From M55B167 sp046482825 (GTDB taxonomy: Bacteria > Verrucomicrobiota > Kiritimatiellia > RFP12 > UBA1067): a stretch of DNA of 6,595 bases. The position numbers and the translations under genes were made by a program. The notes beneath the pieces were generated by a model. That model saw only the letters and a program-made list of their open reading frames with translations. It ran no database searches and was not told the DNA's origin. The first letter of the stretch is position 1. Every line of letters starts with the position of its first letter. Shown here in pieces: positions 6,007 through 6,595 of this stretch. The stretch is taken from positions 1-6,595 of the forward strand of contig JAWOEI010000133.1 of NCBI GenBank assembly GCA_046482825.1, in the 5' to 3' direction.

Positions 6007-6033
6007 CAAATGGCGAATGGCAAATGGCAAGTG
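6007..6033. repeat. 7-bp repeat, CAAATGG orientation, left flank of four-helix-bundle gene
   Basis: Nearly four heptamers (CAAATGG, CGAATGG, CAAATGG, then CAAGTG) lie between the dehydrogenase stop and the next ribosome site. This is the same unit as the array at 6421-6595 but on the opposite strand. As RNA, these 27 bases could pair along their full length with 6460-6486: all pairs are Watson-Crick except one G-U. Confidence 0.8.
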
Positions 6034-6037
6034 AGGA
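6033..6037 (+). promoter_or_regulatory. Shine-Dalgarno site formed at the edge of the heptamer repeat
   Basis: GAGGA ends 6 bases before the ATG at 6044. Its first base is the last base of the repeat block, so the potential long-range duplex between the flanking arrays would end exactly at the ribosome site. Confidence 0.7.
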
Positions 6038-6043
6038 CGGATC

Positions 6044-6409
6044 ATGAGTAGTGGAAAACTTGAGGATTTTATACCCTATCGTTTATCCCTTGATTTGTTT
6101 GATGCTGTCGTTGCTGATATGGAAAAGTATATGTCCTCGCATCGGTTGGAGCGTCTCGTGAGTCAACAGTTGGCAAGTGCGGATTCTGTTAGTTCCAATA
6201 TCGAAGAAGGTTATGGACGGGAAACAACAAAAGAGTATCGTCGTTTTCTAATTATCGCCAGGGGATCTTTACGTGAAACCCGCGGTAGATACCGGCGGTT
6301 GCGGCATTGGATTCCACAGAAAATTGTGAGAGAGAGAATGGAACTAGCAGAGGAAATCAATCGAATGTTAAGCAAATCAATAATCAGCTTGCAGAAACGA
6401 ATGAAATAA
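6044..6409 (+). CDS. Four-helix-bundle protein of the 23S rRNA intervening-sequence (IVP/S23) family
   Basis: This small protein (121 residues) is predicted to be all helical. It carries the family signature: LEDF and YRLSLDLFDAV near the start (helix 1), then SADSVSSNIEEGYGRET (about 46-62), matching the family's S-x-NI-x-EG-x-GR segment, then EYRRFLIIARGSLRET (about 64-79). Family members were first seen encoded inside 23S rRNA intervening sequences and are now known as free-standing genes; they assemble into pentameric rings. The same fold includes Avd, the accessory protein of diversity-generating retroelements, but no reverse transcriptase or variable repeat is visible here. No rRNA is present in the window, so this is a free-standing copy. 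Molecular function is not established. It lies 47 bases after the dehydrogenase gene and is bracketed by inverted copies of a 7-bp repeat, suggesting that gene and repeats form one inserted unit. Confidence 0.85.
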   Translation: MSSGKLEDFIPYRLSLDLFDAVVADMEKYMSSHRLERLVSQQLASADSVSSNIEEGYGRETTKEYRRFLIIARGSLRETRGRYRRLRHWIPQKIVRERMELAEEINRMLSKSIISLQKRMK

Positions 6410-6420
6410 TAAACAATCAT

Positions 6421-6595
6421 TTGCCATTTGCCATTTGCCATTTGCCATTTGCCATTTGCCACTTGCCATTTGCCATTTGCCATTTGCCATTTGCCATTTG
6501 CCATTTGCCATTTGCCATTTGCCATTTGCCATTTGCCATTTGCCACTTGCCATTTGCCACTTGCCACTTGCCATTTGCCATTTGCCACTTGCCAT
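6421..6595. repeat. Heptamer tandem array (TTGCCAY), 25 units, running off the right edge
   Basis: There are twenty-five uninterrupted 7-base units with no insertions or deletions. Twenty are TTGCCAT and five are TTGCCAC (starting at 6456, 6540, 6554, 6561 and 6582). A partial unit (CAT, 6418-6420) precedes the array, which starts 11 bases after the four-helix-bundle stop codon; its true length is unknown because the window ends inside it. Because 7 is not a multiple of 3 and the unit contains no stop codon, all frames stay open on both strands and give artefactual repetitive reading frames. The C variants cluster toward the right end. Confidence 0.97.

Noticed and set aside
6044..6409. Avd component of a diversity-generating retroelement
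   Set aside because: The fold is related, but no reverse transcriptase, template repeat or variable repeat is visible, and the signature fits the general intervening-sequence protein family better.
6211..6595. Open frames on the minus strand encoding tandem MANGKWQ-type repeats, seemingly a repetitive protein
   Set aside because: They are produced by the heptamer array, whose unit has no stop codon in any frame. The frames overlap the well-supported four-helix-bundle gene and have no independent coding signal.
6421..6595. CRISPR array
   Set aside because: The units are 7 bases long with no spacers, so this is a simple tandem repeat and no cas genes are present.

Overview
The window is a carbohydrate-use locus, all on the + strand, from a bacterium with classical Shine-Dalgarno sites (AGGGA, AGAGGA, AAGG and GAGGA, each 6-7 bases before its start codon) and a sigma70-like extended -10 promoter. 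These signals argue against Bacteroidota, which normally use a different promoter type and weak Shine-Dalgarno sites. The combination of secreted glycosidases, a free-standing four-helix-bundle (23S intervening-sequence-type) gene and repeat-filled spacers fits the PVC group (Lentisphaerota, Kiritimatiellota, Verrucomicrobiota). That placement is an inference and the sequence does not prove it.

Layout: (1) 1-704, the 3' part of a GH10 endo-1,4-beta-xylanase, cut by the left window edge. (2) 705-795, a spacer made of an 8-bp tandem repeat followed by a 9-bp GTCCAC-type repeat. (3) 796-3519, a 907-residue exported protein containing two complete GH13 alpha-amylase-type modules in tandem. (4) 3520-3832, a regulatory spacer with a 10-bp direct repeat at 21-bp spacing, a strong extended -10 promoter and a palindrome-rich element closed by a perfect 11-bp inverted repeat. 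(5) 3833-5098, an MFS transporter. (6) 5099-5219, a spacer with a degenerate 9-bp repeat and a second GTCCAC-type element. (7) 5220-5996, a short-chain dehydrogenase/reductase. (8) 5997-6595, a four-helix-bundle protein gene bracketed by inverted copies of one 7-bp repeat. The right-hand array has 25 uninterrupted units and runs off the window.

A plausible reading is that the exported xylanase and double GH13 enzyme cut polysaccharides outside the cytoplasm, the MFS permease imports a released sugar or sugar acid, and the NAD-type dehydrogenase acts on it in the cytoplasm. The four-helix-bundle gene with its repeats looks like an unrelated insertion at the end of the cluster. The most unusual points are the tandem double-catalytic GH13 protein, the structured element between promoter and transporter, the spacers carrying tandem repeats of period 7, 8 and 9, and the inverted heptamer arrays around the four-helix-bundle gene.
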